From an uncultured Methylocystaceae bacterium (GTDB lineage Bacteria > Pseudomonadota > Alphaproteobacteria > Rhizobiales > Beijerinckiaceae), in NCBI GenBank assembly GCA_937870755.1, contig CALMZV010000100.1, positions 1 to 64,000 of the forward strand: DNA of 64,000 bases, in the 5' to 3' direction. How positions within the stretch are numbered: position 1 is the stretch's first letter; each line of letters starts with the position of its first letter. This document shows positions 18,841-27,421 of the stretch, piece by piece. A program made the position numbers and the translations under genes. The notes under the pieces are model-generated. The model saw only the letters and a list, made by a program, of their open reading frames with translations, was not told the origin of the DNA and did no database searches.

Positions 18841-18934
18841 GCTCAAGGCTTGGCACGGGGCCGGGCGACCGGCAATTCCCTTTCGCCGCCAGCCGGGCTA
18901 AAAGCTGCGACGAGAGGCTGGTCGCGAGGTATCC

Positions 18935-19948
18935 GTGGGCGTCGTCATTCCGCTTGAAGAAAAGTCCAAGGACGCGGGCGTCGAAAAGCTGGCGGCGCTG
19001 GTGGGCGCCGACATGGCGCGCGTGAACCAGACCATTCTGTCGCGCACCGGCTCGGACGTGGCGATGATCCCGGAGGTCGCCAACCATCTCATCTCCTCGG
19101 GCGGCAAGCGCCTGCGGCCGATGCTGACGCTGGCCACCGCCGCGCTCTGCGGCTATCGCGGCGACGGCCACGTGAAACTCGCCGCCGCGGTCGAGTTCAT
19201 GCACACCGCGACGCTGTTGCACGACGACGTGGTGGACGAAAGCGATATGCGGCGCGGCAAGCTCGCCGCGCGCATGCTGTGGGGCAACGAGGCCAGCGTG
19301 CTCGTCGGCGACTTTCTGCTCGGCCAGGCGTTCAAGATGATGGTGGAGGTGGGCTCGCTGCCCGCGCTCGACATTCTCTCCTCCGCCGCGACCGTGATCG
19401 CGGAAGGCGAGGTGATGCAGCTCGCCGCCGCCAAGGACACGACGACGACCGAGGATTCCTATCTCGCCGTCATCCGCGCCAAGACGGCCGCGCTGTTCGC
19501 CGCCGCCTGCGAGGTGGGCCCGGTTCTGGCGGCGCGCGCGAAGGCGGATTGGGAAGCCTGCCGCAGCTACGGCGCCAATCTCGGCATCGCGTTCCAGTTG
19601 ATCGACGACGCGCTCGACTACGGCGGGCAGGCCGCCGCGCTCGGCAAGAACACGGGCGACGATTTCCGCGAGGGCAAGATCACGCTGCCGGTCGTGCTGT
19701 CGTTCCGGCGCGGCTCGGAGGAAGAGCGCGACTTCTGGCGCCGCACGCTGGAGAAGGGCGACATCGGCGACGGCGATCTCGAAACGGCGATCGCCGCGAT
19801 GCGCCGCCACCGCGCGCTGGAGGACACGATCGAACGCGCGCGCCACTACGGCAAGATGGCGCGCGACGCGCTGGAAATCTTCCCGTCCTCGCCCGCCAAA
19901 CAGGCGCTGCTCGAAACCGTCGATTTCTGCGTCTCGCGCGCGCACTGA
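18935..19948 (+). CDS. ispB: Polyprenyl diphosphate synthase (octaprenyl-type)
   Basis: A 337-residue trans-prenyltransferase that builds the long isoprenoid tail of ubiquinone from isopentenyl diphosphate. The first aspartate-rich motif is LLHDDVVDESDMRRG (Asp97, Asp98, Asp101) and the second LIDDALDYGG (Asp224, Asp225, Asp228). GGKRLRPML precedes the first motif, and a KT pair (AKTAAL) is also present. The start is GTG at 18935. Chain length is not strictly decidable from the sequence, but this size and the N-terminus fit octaprenyl or decaprenyl (ubiquinone) enzymes. The symbol is by similarity to IspB. Confidence 0.9.
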   Translation: MGVVIPLEEKSKDAGVEKLAALVGADMARVNQTILSRTGSDVAMIPEVANHLISSGGKRLRPMLTLATAALCGYRGDGHVKLAAAVEFMHTATLLHDDVVDESDMRRGKLAARMLWGNEASVLVGDFLLGQAFKMMVEVGSLPALDILSSAATVIAEGEVMQLAAAKDTTTTEDSYLAVIRAKTAALFAAACEVGPVLAARAKADWEACRSYGANLGIAFQLIDDALDYGGQAAALGKNTGDDFREGKITLPVVLSFRRGSEEERDFWRRTLEKGDIGDGDLETAIAAMRRHRALEDTIERARHYGKMARDALEIFPSSPAKQALLETVDFCVSRAH

Positions 19949-19981
19949 CGCGCGACGCTCGGTTCAAATCGGGGTCGGCGG

Positions 19982-21187
19982 TCAGGCGATCGCGCCCAGG
20001 GGCGCGGTTTTCACGATCCCGCGTGCGATCAGCGCGTCGATGTCCGTCTGCGACAGCCCCGCTTCCTGCAATATCTCGACCGAATGCTGTCCGAGCGTCG
20101 GGGCGAGCGAGCGCACTTCGGCCGGCGTCTGCGAAAAGCGCTGTGGCGGGCGCGCGGTGCGCACGCGGCCGACCGCGGGATGGTCGGATTCGAAGAAGAA
20201 ATCCGTGGCCTTCAGGTGCGGATGGTTCGGCAGATCGTCGAGCGCGTAGATGCGTGTGGCGGGCACGTCGAGTTCGTCGCACAGATCGAGCCATTCCTGC
20301 GTCGTGCGTGTTTTCAGCGCGATGCGCAGCGCGGCGTAGAGTTCGCCGACGCGCGTGTTCTTGGCGACGCGGTCGCCGACGATCTCGCGCGCGAGCGGCT
20401 CCTGATCGATGGCGCGCAGAAACGCCAGCCAATGATCGTCCGTGTAGGGCAGCACCGCGATCCAGCCGTCCCGCGTTTGCGCAGGCTCGCGCCCGCCCTT
20501 CAAAATGCGCGCATAGCCGGCGCCGCCGACCGGCGGCTCGAACGCGATGCCGCCCATGTGTTCGGCCAGCAGAAAGGAGACCATCGTTTCCAGCATCGGC
20601 GTTTCGACATACTGGCCCTGCCCCGTGCGCTCGCGATGGAAGAGCGCGGCGAGGATGGAATTGACGAAGGCGACGCCCGTGACCTTGTCCGCCACCAGAG
20701 TCGGCATGTAGCGCGGCGTCTCGTCGAGCGCGGCCAGGCCGCTGGCCGCCTGGATGATGTCGTCGAACGCCGGGCGCGCGCGATCGGGCCCGTCCTGCCC
20801 GAAGCCGGTCGCAACGCAATAGACGAGGCGCGGATTGAGCGCGCGCATCGCTTCGTAGCCGAAGCCGAGACGCTCCATCGCCTCCATGCGGATGTTGTGC
20901 ACAAGCAGGTCCGCCGTGGCGGCGATGCGCCGGACGGCGGCGACGCCTTCGGGCCTTTTCAGGTCGATGGCGAGCGAACGCTTGTTGCGGTTGACTCCCA
21001 TGAACAGCGACGACAGGCCGGGCGTGACGACCACGCCGTTGTCGCGAATGAGATCGCCGTCGAGCGATTCCACCTTGATCACATCCGCGCCGAAATCGCC
21101 GAGAATCTGCGTCGCCAACGGACCGAGCACCACGCCCGTCATGTCCAGCACACGCACGCCCGCGAGCGGGCCCCTGGCCTGCTTCAT
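19982..21187 (-). CDS. CaiB/BaiF class III CoA-transferase
   Basis: A 401-residue family III CoA-transferase, which moves CoA between acids by a covalent aspartyl intermediate. Seen: GVRVLDMTGVVLGPLATQILGDFGADVIKVE at the N-terminus, NRNKRSLAIDLKRPEG, LVHNIRMEAMERLG, and RPAFDDIIQAASGLA, which contains the candidate nucleophile Asp. The pattern is that of a formyl-CoA/succinyl-CoA-type transferase; racemase activity cannot be excluded. It converges on the polyprenyl synthase gene (33 bp between stops) and lies 31 bp from ispE on the same strand, so it may be first read from its own promoter or together with ispE. Confidence 0.9.
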   Translation of the reverse strand: MKQARGPLAGVRVLDMTGVVLGPLATQILGDFGADVIKVESLDGDLIRDNGVVVTPGLSSLFMGVNRNKRSLAIDLKRPEGVAAVRRIAATADLLVHNIRMEAMERLGFGYEAMRALNPRLVYCVATGFGQDGPDRARPAFDDIIQAASGLAALDETPRYMPTLVADKVTGVAFVNSILAALFHRERTGQGQYVETPMLETMVSFLLAEHMGGIAFEPPVGGAGYARILKGGREPAQTRDGWIAVLPYTDDHWLAFLRAIDQEPLAREIVGDRVAKNTRVGELYAALRIALKTRTTQEWLDLCDELDVPATRIYALDDLPNHPHLKATDFFFESDHPAVGRVRTARPPQRFSQTPAEVRSLAPTLGQHSVEILQEAGLSQTDIDALIARGIVKTAPLGAIA

Positions 21188-21218
21188 TCTTTCCTCCGCA
21201 TGTTTGTTCTTGTCCGCT

Positions 21219-22088
21219 CTATCCTAGCAGCGTCGCGCGCGCCCACCAGCCGGGATGGTCGCGCCGGATGGCGCGCGCCGCGCGCGCCGCGCGGTGACGG
21301 TTCTCGAATAGCGCGAAACACGTCGCGCCCGAACCCGACATGCGCGCCAGTCTGGCGCCGCGCGCCGCTCCCAGCACCGCCAGCACATCCACGATTTCGC
21401 GCGCGAGCACGCCGGCCGGATCTTCCAGATCGTTGCGCGCCTTGCGCAGCGCGGCGAGCAGCGTTTCGGCGCGCGCGCCCTGCCCGACATGCGGATGGGC
21501 GCCGGACCCATAGGCCTGCCCCGCCGCCAGACCGAGCCGCGCGAACACCGCGCGCGTCTCCACCGGCACGCGCGGGTTGACGAGCACGGCGGGGACCGGC
21601 GCCGGCGCGAGCGGCGGGCCGAGCGTTTCGCCCGCGCCGCGCATCATGCGCGCCTCCTGCGACAGACACACCGGCACGTCGGCGCCGGTCGCGCGCGCGG
21701 CTTCCATGAGGCGCGGATCGTCCCCGGCCATATCGTTGGCGCGCGCCAGAAGCCGCAGCGCGGCGGCCGCATCCGACGATCCGCCGCCGACTCCGGCCGC
21801 CACAGGCAGATGTTTGACGAGACGAAACGCGCCGATGCGCAGCCCCGGCGCCCGCGCCTGCAGGTTGCGGGCGGCGCGCAGCACGAGATTGTCGTCGCCA
21901 GCGCCCGCGGTCGCCGCCGTCGGGCCTTCGACGACGAGCGAGGCCGGCGCGCGCGCGTCGAGATACAGATGGTCGCAGACGCCCGCGAACACGACGAGGC
22001 TTTCGAGTTCGTGATAGCCGTCCGCGCGACGGCCCAGCACATGCAGCGAGAGATTGATCTTGGCGCGCGCGCGTTCGTGCAGGATCAC
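21219..22088 (-). CDS. ispE: 4-diphosphocytidyl-2-C-methyl-D-erythritol kinase
   Basis: A 289-residue GHMP kinase of the MEP isoprenoid pathway; it phosphorylates CDP-methylerythritol at the 2-hydroxyl. Diagnostic segments: [22 protein letters not shown] near the N-terminus, with the catalytic Lys, and the ATP-binding [17 protein letters not shown] at residues 95-111. The start is GTG at 22088, directly abutting the TAG of the upstream PaiB-like gene (no spacer), which points to coupled translation. It is the only MEP kinase in this window; dxs is 13 kb away. Confidence 0.95.
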   Translation of the reverse strand: MILHERARAKINLSLHVLGRRADGYHELESLVVFAGVCDHLYLDARAPASLVVEGPTAATAGAGDDNLVLRAARNLQARAPGLRIGAFRLVKHLPVAAGVGGGSSDAAAALRLLARANDMAGDDPRLMEAARATGADVPVCLSQEARMMRGAGETLGPPLAPAPVPAVLVNPRVPVETRAVFARLGLAAGQAYGSGAHPHVGQGARAETLLAALRKARNDLEDPAGVLAREIVDVLAVLGAARGARLARMSGSGATCFALFENRHRAARAARAIRRDHPGWWARATLLG

Positions 22089-22706
22089 CTACGCCTCGCG
22101 CACCATCCGCGCCATCGCGCGCGCGGAGTCGTCGTCCTGCGACTCCAGGCCCGCAATCACGCCCGCGCGGTCCTGCGCCGGACGGTTCTGGCTGACCTTC
22201 CACTTGCCCTCGATGCGCGCGATGGCGATCTCGATGCCGACGATCGCGCGCAGCATCTGTTCGACATACGGCGCCGGGGCGTCGCTCACGGCCCACGGAT
22301 CGGCGCGACCGGCTTCGTGCGTGCGCGTCAGCGCTTCGACCTGCGCGCGCAGCCAGTCGCGGTCCTCGATGGCGCGCAGCGTTCCATGCACATGCACGGT
22401 CGCGTAGTTCCATGTCGGCACGACCTTGCCGGTCTCCTTCTTGGTTTCGTACCAGGAAGGCGTCACATAGGCGTCCGCATCGGTGAACACCACGAGCGCT
22501 TCGCCCTCCTCGCGCCATTGCGCATTGGCGCGCGCCATATGCGCGACGAGACGCAGCGGGCCATCGTCGTCCACCAGCAGGAACGGAACGGGATTGGCGT
22601 TCAGACCGTTCGGCCCGTTGGTGACGAGCAGGCCCAGCGGGCGCGCACGGATGAGCGCGGCCTGCGCTGCGAAATCGTCCACGCGATGGTGCGGCGGCTG
22701 ATACAT
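22089..22706 (-). CDS. FMN-binding negative transcriptional regulator (PaiB-like)
   Basis: A 205-residue protein of the PaiB/FMN-binding split-barrel family. It opens with MYQPPHHRVDD, typical of the family (MYxPxxF), and continues with NPVPFLLVDDDGPLRLVAHMARANAQW and YVTPSWYETKKETGKVVPTWNYATVHVHG, the flavin-binding barrel. Bacillus PaiB represses sporulation and degradative enzyme genes; in Gram-negative bacteria the role is poorly defined and may be a flavin-dependent activity. It sits between the TPR gene and ispE with zero-length spacers on both sides. Confidence 0.92.
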   Translation of the reverse strand: MYQPPHHRVDDFAAQAALIRARPLGLLVTNGPNGLNANPVPFLLVDDDGPLRLVAHMARANAQWREEGEALVVFTDADAYVTPSWYETKKETGKVVPTWNYATVHVHGTLRAIEDRDWLRAQVEALTRTHEAGRADPWAVSDAPAPYVEQMLRAIVGIEIAIARIEGKWKVSQNRPAQDRAGVIAGLESQDDDSARAMARMVREA

Positions 22707-24455
22707 TCAGCCGCCGTTCTTCGGCGGTTCGGCCTCGGCGGAGGCCGGCTTGGCCTCCTCCAGCCCGTGCTCGATCTTTTTCAGGATGTTCGGCAGTTCG
22801 TCCGGCTCGGGCTTGAGATCGCGCGCGTGGTTCCACTGGAACTTCGCTTCCAGCTTGCGGCCCACGCGCCAGTAGGCGTCGCCAAGGTGGTCGTTGATCA
22901 CGGGATCGGACGGTTTCAGTTCGATGGCGCGTTCGAGTTCCTTCACCGCCTCGTCGTAGCGGCCGAGCTTGTAGTGCGCCCACGCCAGCGAGTCGACGAT
23001 GTAGCCGTCCTGCGGGCGCAGTTCGACCGCACGGCGCAGCATCTTGAACGCCTCGTCGAGATTCATGTTCTTGTCGACCCACGAATAGCCGAGATAGTTC
23101 AGCACCAGCGGCTGGTCGGGGAACAGCGACAGCGCCTTTCGGAAATCGGCCTCGGCCGGCGGCCAGTTCTTGGCGCGCTCGTAGGCGATGCCGCGATAGT
23201 AATACAGCGACCACAGGCTCTTTTCCGGCTTGCCGGACAGTTCGAGCGCCCTGGTGTAGCTGTCGATGGCGGCGGTGAATTCCTTGCGCGTGCGCTGCAG
23301 GTTGCCGAGCGCGATGAAAGCTTCCGAATCCTTCGGATTGTCGACCGCCACCTGCGCAAGGTGCTTGGTCGCCTGCTCGTTCTTGCCCATCTGCTCCAGG
23401 AGCAGGCCGATCTGGATGTCGGCATTGGTGCGCAGCGGCGATTTTTCGTCGACCGAATCGTAGACGTCGATCGCCTGCTCGTATTGTTTCAGCCGCTCGT
23501 AAACGTCGGCGAGGGTCACCTGCGCCAGACCGTTGTCGGGCAAGAGATGCAGCGACAGGCGCAGATAGATCATGGCCGCCAGTTCGTCGCCCTGCCGCCC
23601 GCCGATGGCGCCGAGCCCATAGAGCGCCTCGCCCGCGCCTTCGGCCGCATCGCGCACCAGAGGCGTCATCGGCCTGCCGGCGTCGAGATCGGCCATGGCG
23701 GCGGTCACGATCGGATGGCGGGCCAGAATCTGGTCGAACGCCTCGTAGACGCGGCGCGCCTCGTCGCGCGCGTTATGGCGCGCGAGAAACCGGCCGTAGG
23801 AATCGACCAACCGCAGTGTGGTCTTTTCCGAACGGTAGACGGATTCGAAACGCTTGCGCGCCTCGTCCGGCCGGCCGGTCACGTCGGCGACGAGCGCGCC
23901 GTGGTAGTCGCGGAACACCGCGAAGGCGTCGTCGCGCAGCTTCTGCAACTGCGCGTCGGCCTCCGCCGGCTGACCGGAGCCGACATAGGTCCATGCGTTG
24001 AGAAGCGTCGCCGTCAGGTCGCGGTGGCGCCCGCCGCCGCCCTTGGCGAGGCGAGCGCGCGCCTCCTTCCAGCGCTTCTGTTTGATGGCGCGCACGCCGA
24101 GCGCCAGATTGGCGAGGCCGTTGGCCGCGTCGATCTTGGTGAGCCGTTCCGCCAGACTGAAAGATTCCGGCATATTGCCGTTGGCGAGCGAGGCGACGAA
24201 GGCCCGCTCCAGCAATTCGCGATTCTTCGGCGCCGCGCGCAGCGCCTCGCGGAAGAAGGTGGCGGCGGCGAACGTGTCGCGCTCGGCGCCGGCGACGAGC
24301 GCCGCCAGATAGTTGCCGGAAGGGCTGTCGCCCACCTCGAACGGCGTGGCGACAGACACGCTTTCACGCGCCGTCGCGGGCGCGGCGAGGAGGGCCAGCG
24401 CGCAGAACGCGACCGTCAGGCGGGCGCGCGGCAGGGAGAAAAAGGCGAAGGACAA
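22707..24455 (-). CDS. Secreted tetratricopeptide-repeat protein
   Basis: About 582 residues with a signal peptide (LPRARLTVAFCALALLAAPATA) followed by at least nine TPR-type helical pairs spanning most of the chain; clear copies include SEAFIALGNLQRTRKEFTAAIDSYTRALEL-like and YIVDSLAWAHYKLGRYDEAVKELERAIEL-like stretches. It ends with a Pro/Ala-rich tail. TPR arrays mediate protein-protein contacts, so a periplasmic scaffold is likely. I choose TTG at 24455, eight bases after AAGGAAG, because it puts the signal peptide at the N-terminus; ATGs at 24551 and 24575 would add 32-40 polar residues before it. Its TGA abuts the PaiB-like start. Confidence 0.88.
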   Translation of the reverse strand: MSFAFFSLPRARLTVAFCALALLAAPATARESVSVATPFEVGDSPSGNYLAALVAGAERDTFAAATFFREALRAAPKNRELLERAFVASLANGNMPESFSLAERLTKIDAANGLANLALGVRAIKQKRWKEARARLAKGGGGRHRDLTATLLNAWTYVGSGQPAEADAQLQKLRDDAFAVFRDYHGALVADVTGRPDEARKRFESVYRSEKTTLRLVDSYGRFLARHNARDEARRVYEAFDQILARHPIVTAAMADLDAGRPMTPLVRDAAEGAGEALYGLGAIGGRQGDELAAMIYLRLSLHLLPDNGLAQVTLADVYERLKQYEQAIDVYDSVDEKSPLRTNADIQIGLLLEQMGKNEQATKHLAQVAVDNPKDSEAFIALGNLQRTRKEFTAAIDSYTRALELSGKPEKSLWSLYYYRGIAYERAKNWPPAEADFRKALSLFPDQPLVLNYLGYSWVDKNMNLDEAFKMLRRAVELRPQDGYIVDSLAWAHYKLGRYDEAVKELERAIELKPSDPVINDHLGDAYWRVGRKLEAKFQWNHARDLKPEPDELPNILKKIEHGLEEAKPASAEAEPPKNGG

Positions 24456-24693
24456 GCTGGCGACTTCCTTGAGCGAAAATTCGGATCGATGGTCCGCGGC
24501 GTCGGGCGTCGGCCCAGAGGGGCGCGAAGCGTCAGAATCTCGCCCGAACATGGCTGTTTTGCGCCCGCGCGGCAAGCCGCACAGCCCGCGCGCTGGACAG
24601 GGCGCGCGCGCGTTCCTATCTCAGGTCGCCCGAAGCGGGCGTCAGGCGCCGCTTCCTTCCCGCGCGCGGGCTGCGCGCCCGCCGGAGAGCGCG

Positions 24694-25023
24694 ATGGCCA
24701 GGCCGATCGTCGTCAAGATTTCCCACGATCTCGGAGCCAGCGAGGCGCAGGCGCGGATCAACGCCGGCCTCGACAAGGCGCGCGCGGATTTCTCCGCGAT
24801 CTTCTCCAGCGTCAACGTGGCGTGGAAGGCCAATCACGCCGACATCGACGTGACGGCCGTCCGGCAGAACGTGCGGGCCGAACTGGACGTGTTCGACGAT
24901 TTCGTGCGGATCGAGGTGCAGTTGCCGTGGTATTTCGCGCCCTTGCAGAACAAGATCTCCGAAATCCTCGAAAAGCGCGGCGCCGACACGCTGCGCATCG
25001 GGCGCAGCCGCACGCAGGTTTGA
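24694..25023 (+). CDS. Polyhydroxyalkanoic acid system family protein
   Basis: A 109-residue soluble protein of the PHA granule-region family: MARPIVVKISHDLGASEAQARI, a helix ending KARADFSAIF, then a beta-rich half (VNVAWKANHADIDVTA, VRIEVQLPWYFAPLQ) and a closing helix NKISEILEKRGADTL. The family is found near polyhydroxyalkanoate genes in other bacteria; its exact function is unknown and no PHA synthase is in this window. The start at 24694 follows GGAG; the frame is open upstream but is not gene-like. It is convergent with the SleB-type gene (3 bp between stops). Confidence 0.85.
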   Translation: MARPIVVKISHDLGASEAQARINAGLDKARADFSAIFSSVNVAWKANHADIDVTAVRQNVRAELDVFDDFVRIEVQLPWYFAPLQNKISEILEKRGADTLRIGRSRTQV

Positions 25024-25026
25024 CGC

Positions 25027-26337
25027 CTACGTCTGCCCCGGTTTCAGCCGGTAGAAGATGTGCCGGCCGATCACGTCCATTTTCGTCAGGCGCTTGGCCC
25101 AGCGGGGTCTCACGTAGTTGGCGTGGTAGTGCGTGGAATTGCCGACATCCGCCAGCCAGCGGCGGCCTTCCAGCACCTCGTCGGCGACGCGCGCGGCCAC
25201 GCTCCAGGACTGCGCGTCGGTGATGCGCAACGACTTGCCCTCGCAGGCGAAGGAGAACTGACACGCCTTGTAGCGATGGCGGTTCTGGTAGACGACGCCG
25301 CAGATGGAGTCCGGGTAGAGGCCCGAGGCCACGCGGTTGAGAATGACCTGCGCGACCGCCGCCTGGCCGGCTTCCGGTTCGGACCGGGATTCGAAATAGA
25401 CGGCCTCGGCCAGGCATTTCTTCTCGCGGTCGCGCCGCTCGGGGCCGATGAGCGCGGCGAAGTCGCGGGGCGCGCGCGCGGCCATGGTGACGTTGGCGGG
25501 CGCCTTGCCGGCGCCTGCGTGGTTTTTCGGCAGGCCCGGCAGCGCCACCACTTCGATCGGCCGGTCGTCGGCGGCGGCCGGGGTGGTGGAGCCGAGCGCG
25601 ACCGCGCGCGGCACCGCCGGCGTCGCCCCTTCGGCGATGCGCTGGACGACCGCCTGCGGCCGGAAGGTGATGACCGGCGTGTGGCTCGCGCCGGCGCCGG
25701 GCGAGGCGTCGGAGCGCGAGGCCGGCGACACGGTGGAGGTGGGCGTTTCGTCCTCGGCCCACGGCTCGAATCTCGCGACCGCGTCCGGCCCGCCGGCGTC
25801 GCCGTCGAGCGGGGCGAAGCTGGAGGCGATGGAATTGTCGTCGGCCCGGAAGATGAGGTCGTTGGCGACATAGGCTTTCAGGCCGCCCGGCCCCTTCAGG
25901 CGCGACTCGAAGGCCGGGCGCAGCGCCACGACGGGGTCGCCCTTGCGGGCGCGCACGATCTCCGGAAAATGCCGCGCGTTTGGCTTGAGCGCGATGCGCG
26001 GGGCGAGTTCGTCGGGCAGCGAGCGAAATTCCTCCGGCGCGCCGACGGCCAGCCGCGCCTCGCGCAGCACGCCCTTGCGCGCGCCGAACGCGCCGAAATC
26101 GCCGGCGAGCGCGCCGCCGGCGCGGCTCGGCACGAGATCGCGCGGCATGAGCGCGGCGCGCGCCTCGATGGGCGCAAGCGAGGCCCCGCTCGTGAAATTC
26201 TGTCCCGCGTCGGCGGTGAACGACATCAGCACGCCCGTGGCCAGGCACCACGGCGAGACGACATTCAACGCCCAGGAGATCCGCGAACGAACCATACAAC
26301 GCCGCCCGATACGCAGACGCCACGCTCTGCGCCACAT
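25027..26337 (-). CDS. SleB-type cell wall hydrolase
   Basis: A 436-residue exported protein. The N-terminus has a basic stretch and a hydrophobic signal segment (ISWALNVVSPWCLATGVLMSF), then a long Ala/Pro-rich low-complexity region. The catalytic Hydrolase_2 domain is C-terminal (about residues 310-425): CLAEAVYFESRSEPEAGQAAVAQVILNRV, YPDSICGVVYQ, CQFSFACEG, and THYHANYVRPRW. The glutamate in AVYFE is the likely lytic-transglycosylase or muramidase acid. It should cleave peptidoglycan in the periplasm. The upstream region (26338-26542) includes an AT-rich island that is a plausible promoter. Confidence 0.9.
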   Translation of the reverse strand: MWRRAWRLRIGRRCMVRSRISWALNVVSPWCLATGVLMSFTADAGQNFTSGASLAPIEARAALMPRDLVPSRAGGALAGDFGAFGARKGVLREARLAVGAPEEFRSLPDELAPRIALKPNARHFPEIVRARKGDPVVALRPAFESRLKGPGGLKAYVANDLIFRADDNSIASSFAPLDGDAGGPDAVARFEPWAEDETPTSTVSPASRSDASPGAGASHTPVITFRPQAVVQRIAEGATPAVPRAVALGSTTPAAADDRPIEVVALPGLPKNHAGAGKAPANVTMAARAPRDFAALIGPERRDREKKCLAEAVYFESRSEPEAGQAAVAQVILNRVASGLYPDSICGVVYQNRHRYKACQFSFACEGKSLRITDAQSWSVAARVADEVLEGRRWLADVGNSTHYHANYVRPRWAKRLTKMDVIGRHIFYRLKPGQT

Positions 26338-26445
26338 GAACCAGACGACGCCGCGGCGCCGTCATCCTTAAAATTTTATCGATCAATAGGCTTGAAGGAG
26401 CGTTACCGCCGGCGGCGCGCGGCCTGTGCCGGATTGGGGCAGACG

Positions 26446-26470
26446 AAAAACGCCCGGGCATGGGCCCGGG
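26446..26470 (-). terminator. Intrinsic terminator after the LysR gene
   Basis: On the minus strand a 7-bp GC stem (CCCGGGC/GCCCGGG, loop CCAT) is followed by G and then TTTTT. It starts 73 bp after the LysR stop at 26543 and ahead of the SleB-type gene, so it would end the sua5-lysR transcript. Confidence 0.75.
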
Positions 26471-26542
26471 TCGCGCGCGGACGCGATCTTGTCGAAACGC
26501 CTTGCGACGGATCGACGCGCGCAGCGGCGACGTGTGAACGGG

Positions 26543-27421
26543 TCAGCGTTCGCCGGCGATCAGCGCGCGCTTCTTCGACAGGATCGGCCAGGCGTGATCC
26601 ATGAAGGCGCGCACGCGCGCGGCGTTCTTGAGGTCCGCGTGGGTCAGCAGCCACAGCGCGGCGGAGGACGGCACATGCGTCTCGCGCCGCACGAGACCCG
26701 GCGTATGTTCGCCGATGACGCAGGGCAGAACCGCGAAGCCGAGGCCGGCGGCCGCGGAATTGGCCGCCATCAGCATGGTGTTGACGCGCGAGCCGATGCG
26801 CGCGGGCGCGACGTTCGCCTCCGTCCAGAGCGAGGCCTCGCTTTCGTCGATGGGCGGCAGAAATCCGACGTAGCGCGCTTCCTCGCCCAGCGGATCGATG
26901 GCGGCGAAGCGCGAAGCCTCCGCGGCGTAGACGCCGAAACCGAGCGCGGCGACCTTGCGGCCCACGAGCGTCTCCTCGGGATCCGTCGAGGCGCGCAGCG
27001 CGATGTCGGCGTCGCGGCGCGCCAGATTGAGCGCGGCGCTGGAAATGACGAGTTCGAGCCGGATGTCGGGATAGGCGTCGAGGAACGTCGCGAGAATCGG
27101 CGCCAGCAGGCAGCCGTAAAGCGAATCCGTCGTCGTCAGCCGCAACAGGCCACGCGGCCGTTCGTCCTTGCCGGCGATGCGCCGCTCAAACGCCAGCACG
27201 CCCTCGGCCATCGAATTGGCCAGTTCGATCATTTCCGCGCCCGCGTCGGTCGGCGCGTAGCCCGTGCGCGAGCGCTCGAACAGCGTCTTGCCGAGTTCGG
27301 CCTCGATCTGCCCGAGCCTGCGGAAAATGGTGGAGTGATTGAGATCGAGCGCCTCGGCCGCGCCGACGAGCGAACGCGCGTCGGCAATGGCGCGGACAAG
27401 TCGAAAATCGTCCCAGTTCAT
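26543..27421 (-). CDS. LysR-family transcriptional regulator
   Basis: A 292-residue LTTR. The winged-helix domain is residues 1-60 (WDDFRLVRAIADARSLVGAAEAL, LNHSTIFRRLGQIEAELGKTLFER), followed by the linker helix and a periplasmic-binding-like effector domain starting near LRLTTTDSLYGCLLAPIL. The start is fixed by the ATGA overlap with the tsaC/sua5 stop, so the two are coupled. Its target is not obvious. The divergent acyl-CoA dehydrogenase gene at 28508 is a candidate, although LysR genes usually lie directly next to their targets and here tsaC/sua5 intervenes. Confidence 0.92.
   Translation of the reverse strand: MNWDDFRLVRAIADARSLVGAAEALDLNHSTIFRRLGQIEAELGKTLFERSRTGYAPTDAGAEMIELANSMAEGVLAFERRIAGKDERPRGLLRLTTTDSLYGCLLAPILATFLDAYPDIRLELVISSAALNLARRDADIALRASTDPEETLVGRKVAALGFGVYAAEASRFAAIDPLGEEARYVGFLPPIDESEASLWTEANVAPARIGSRVNTMLMAANSAAAGLGFAVLPCVIGEHTPGLVRRETHVPSSAALWLLTHADLKNAARVRAFMDHAWPILSKKRALIAGER

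Noticed and set aside
21489-25223. A 1244-codon plus-strand frame
   Set aside because: It runs antisense to ispE, the PaiB-like gene and the TPR gene, and then out of frame over the PHA-system gene. Composition is shadow-like.
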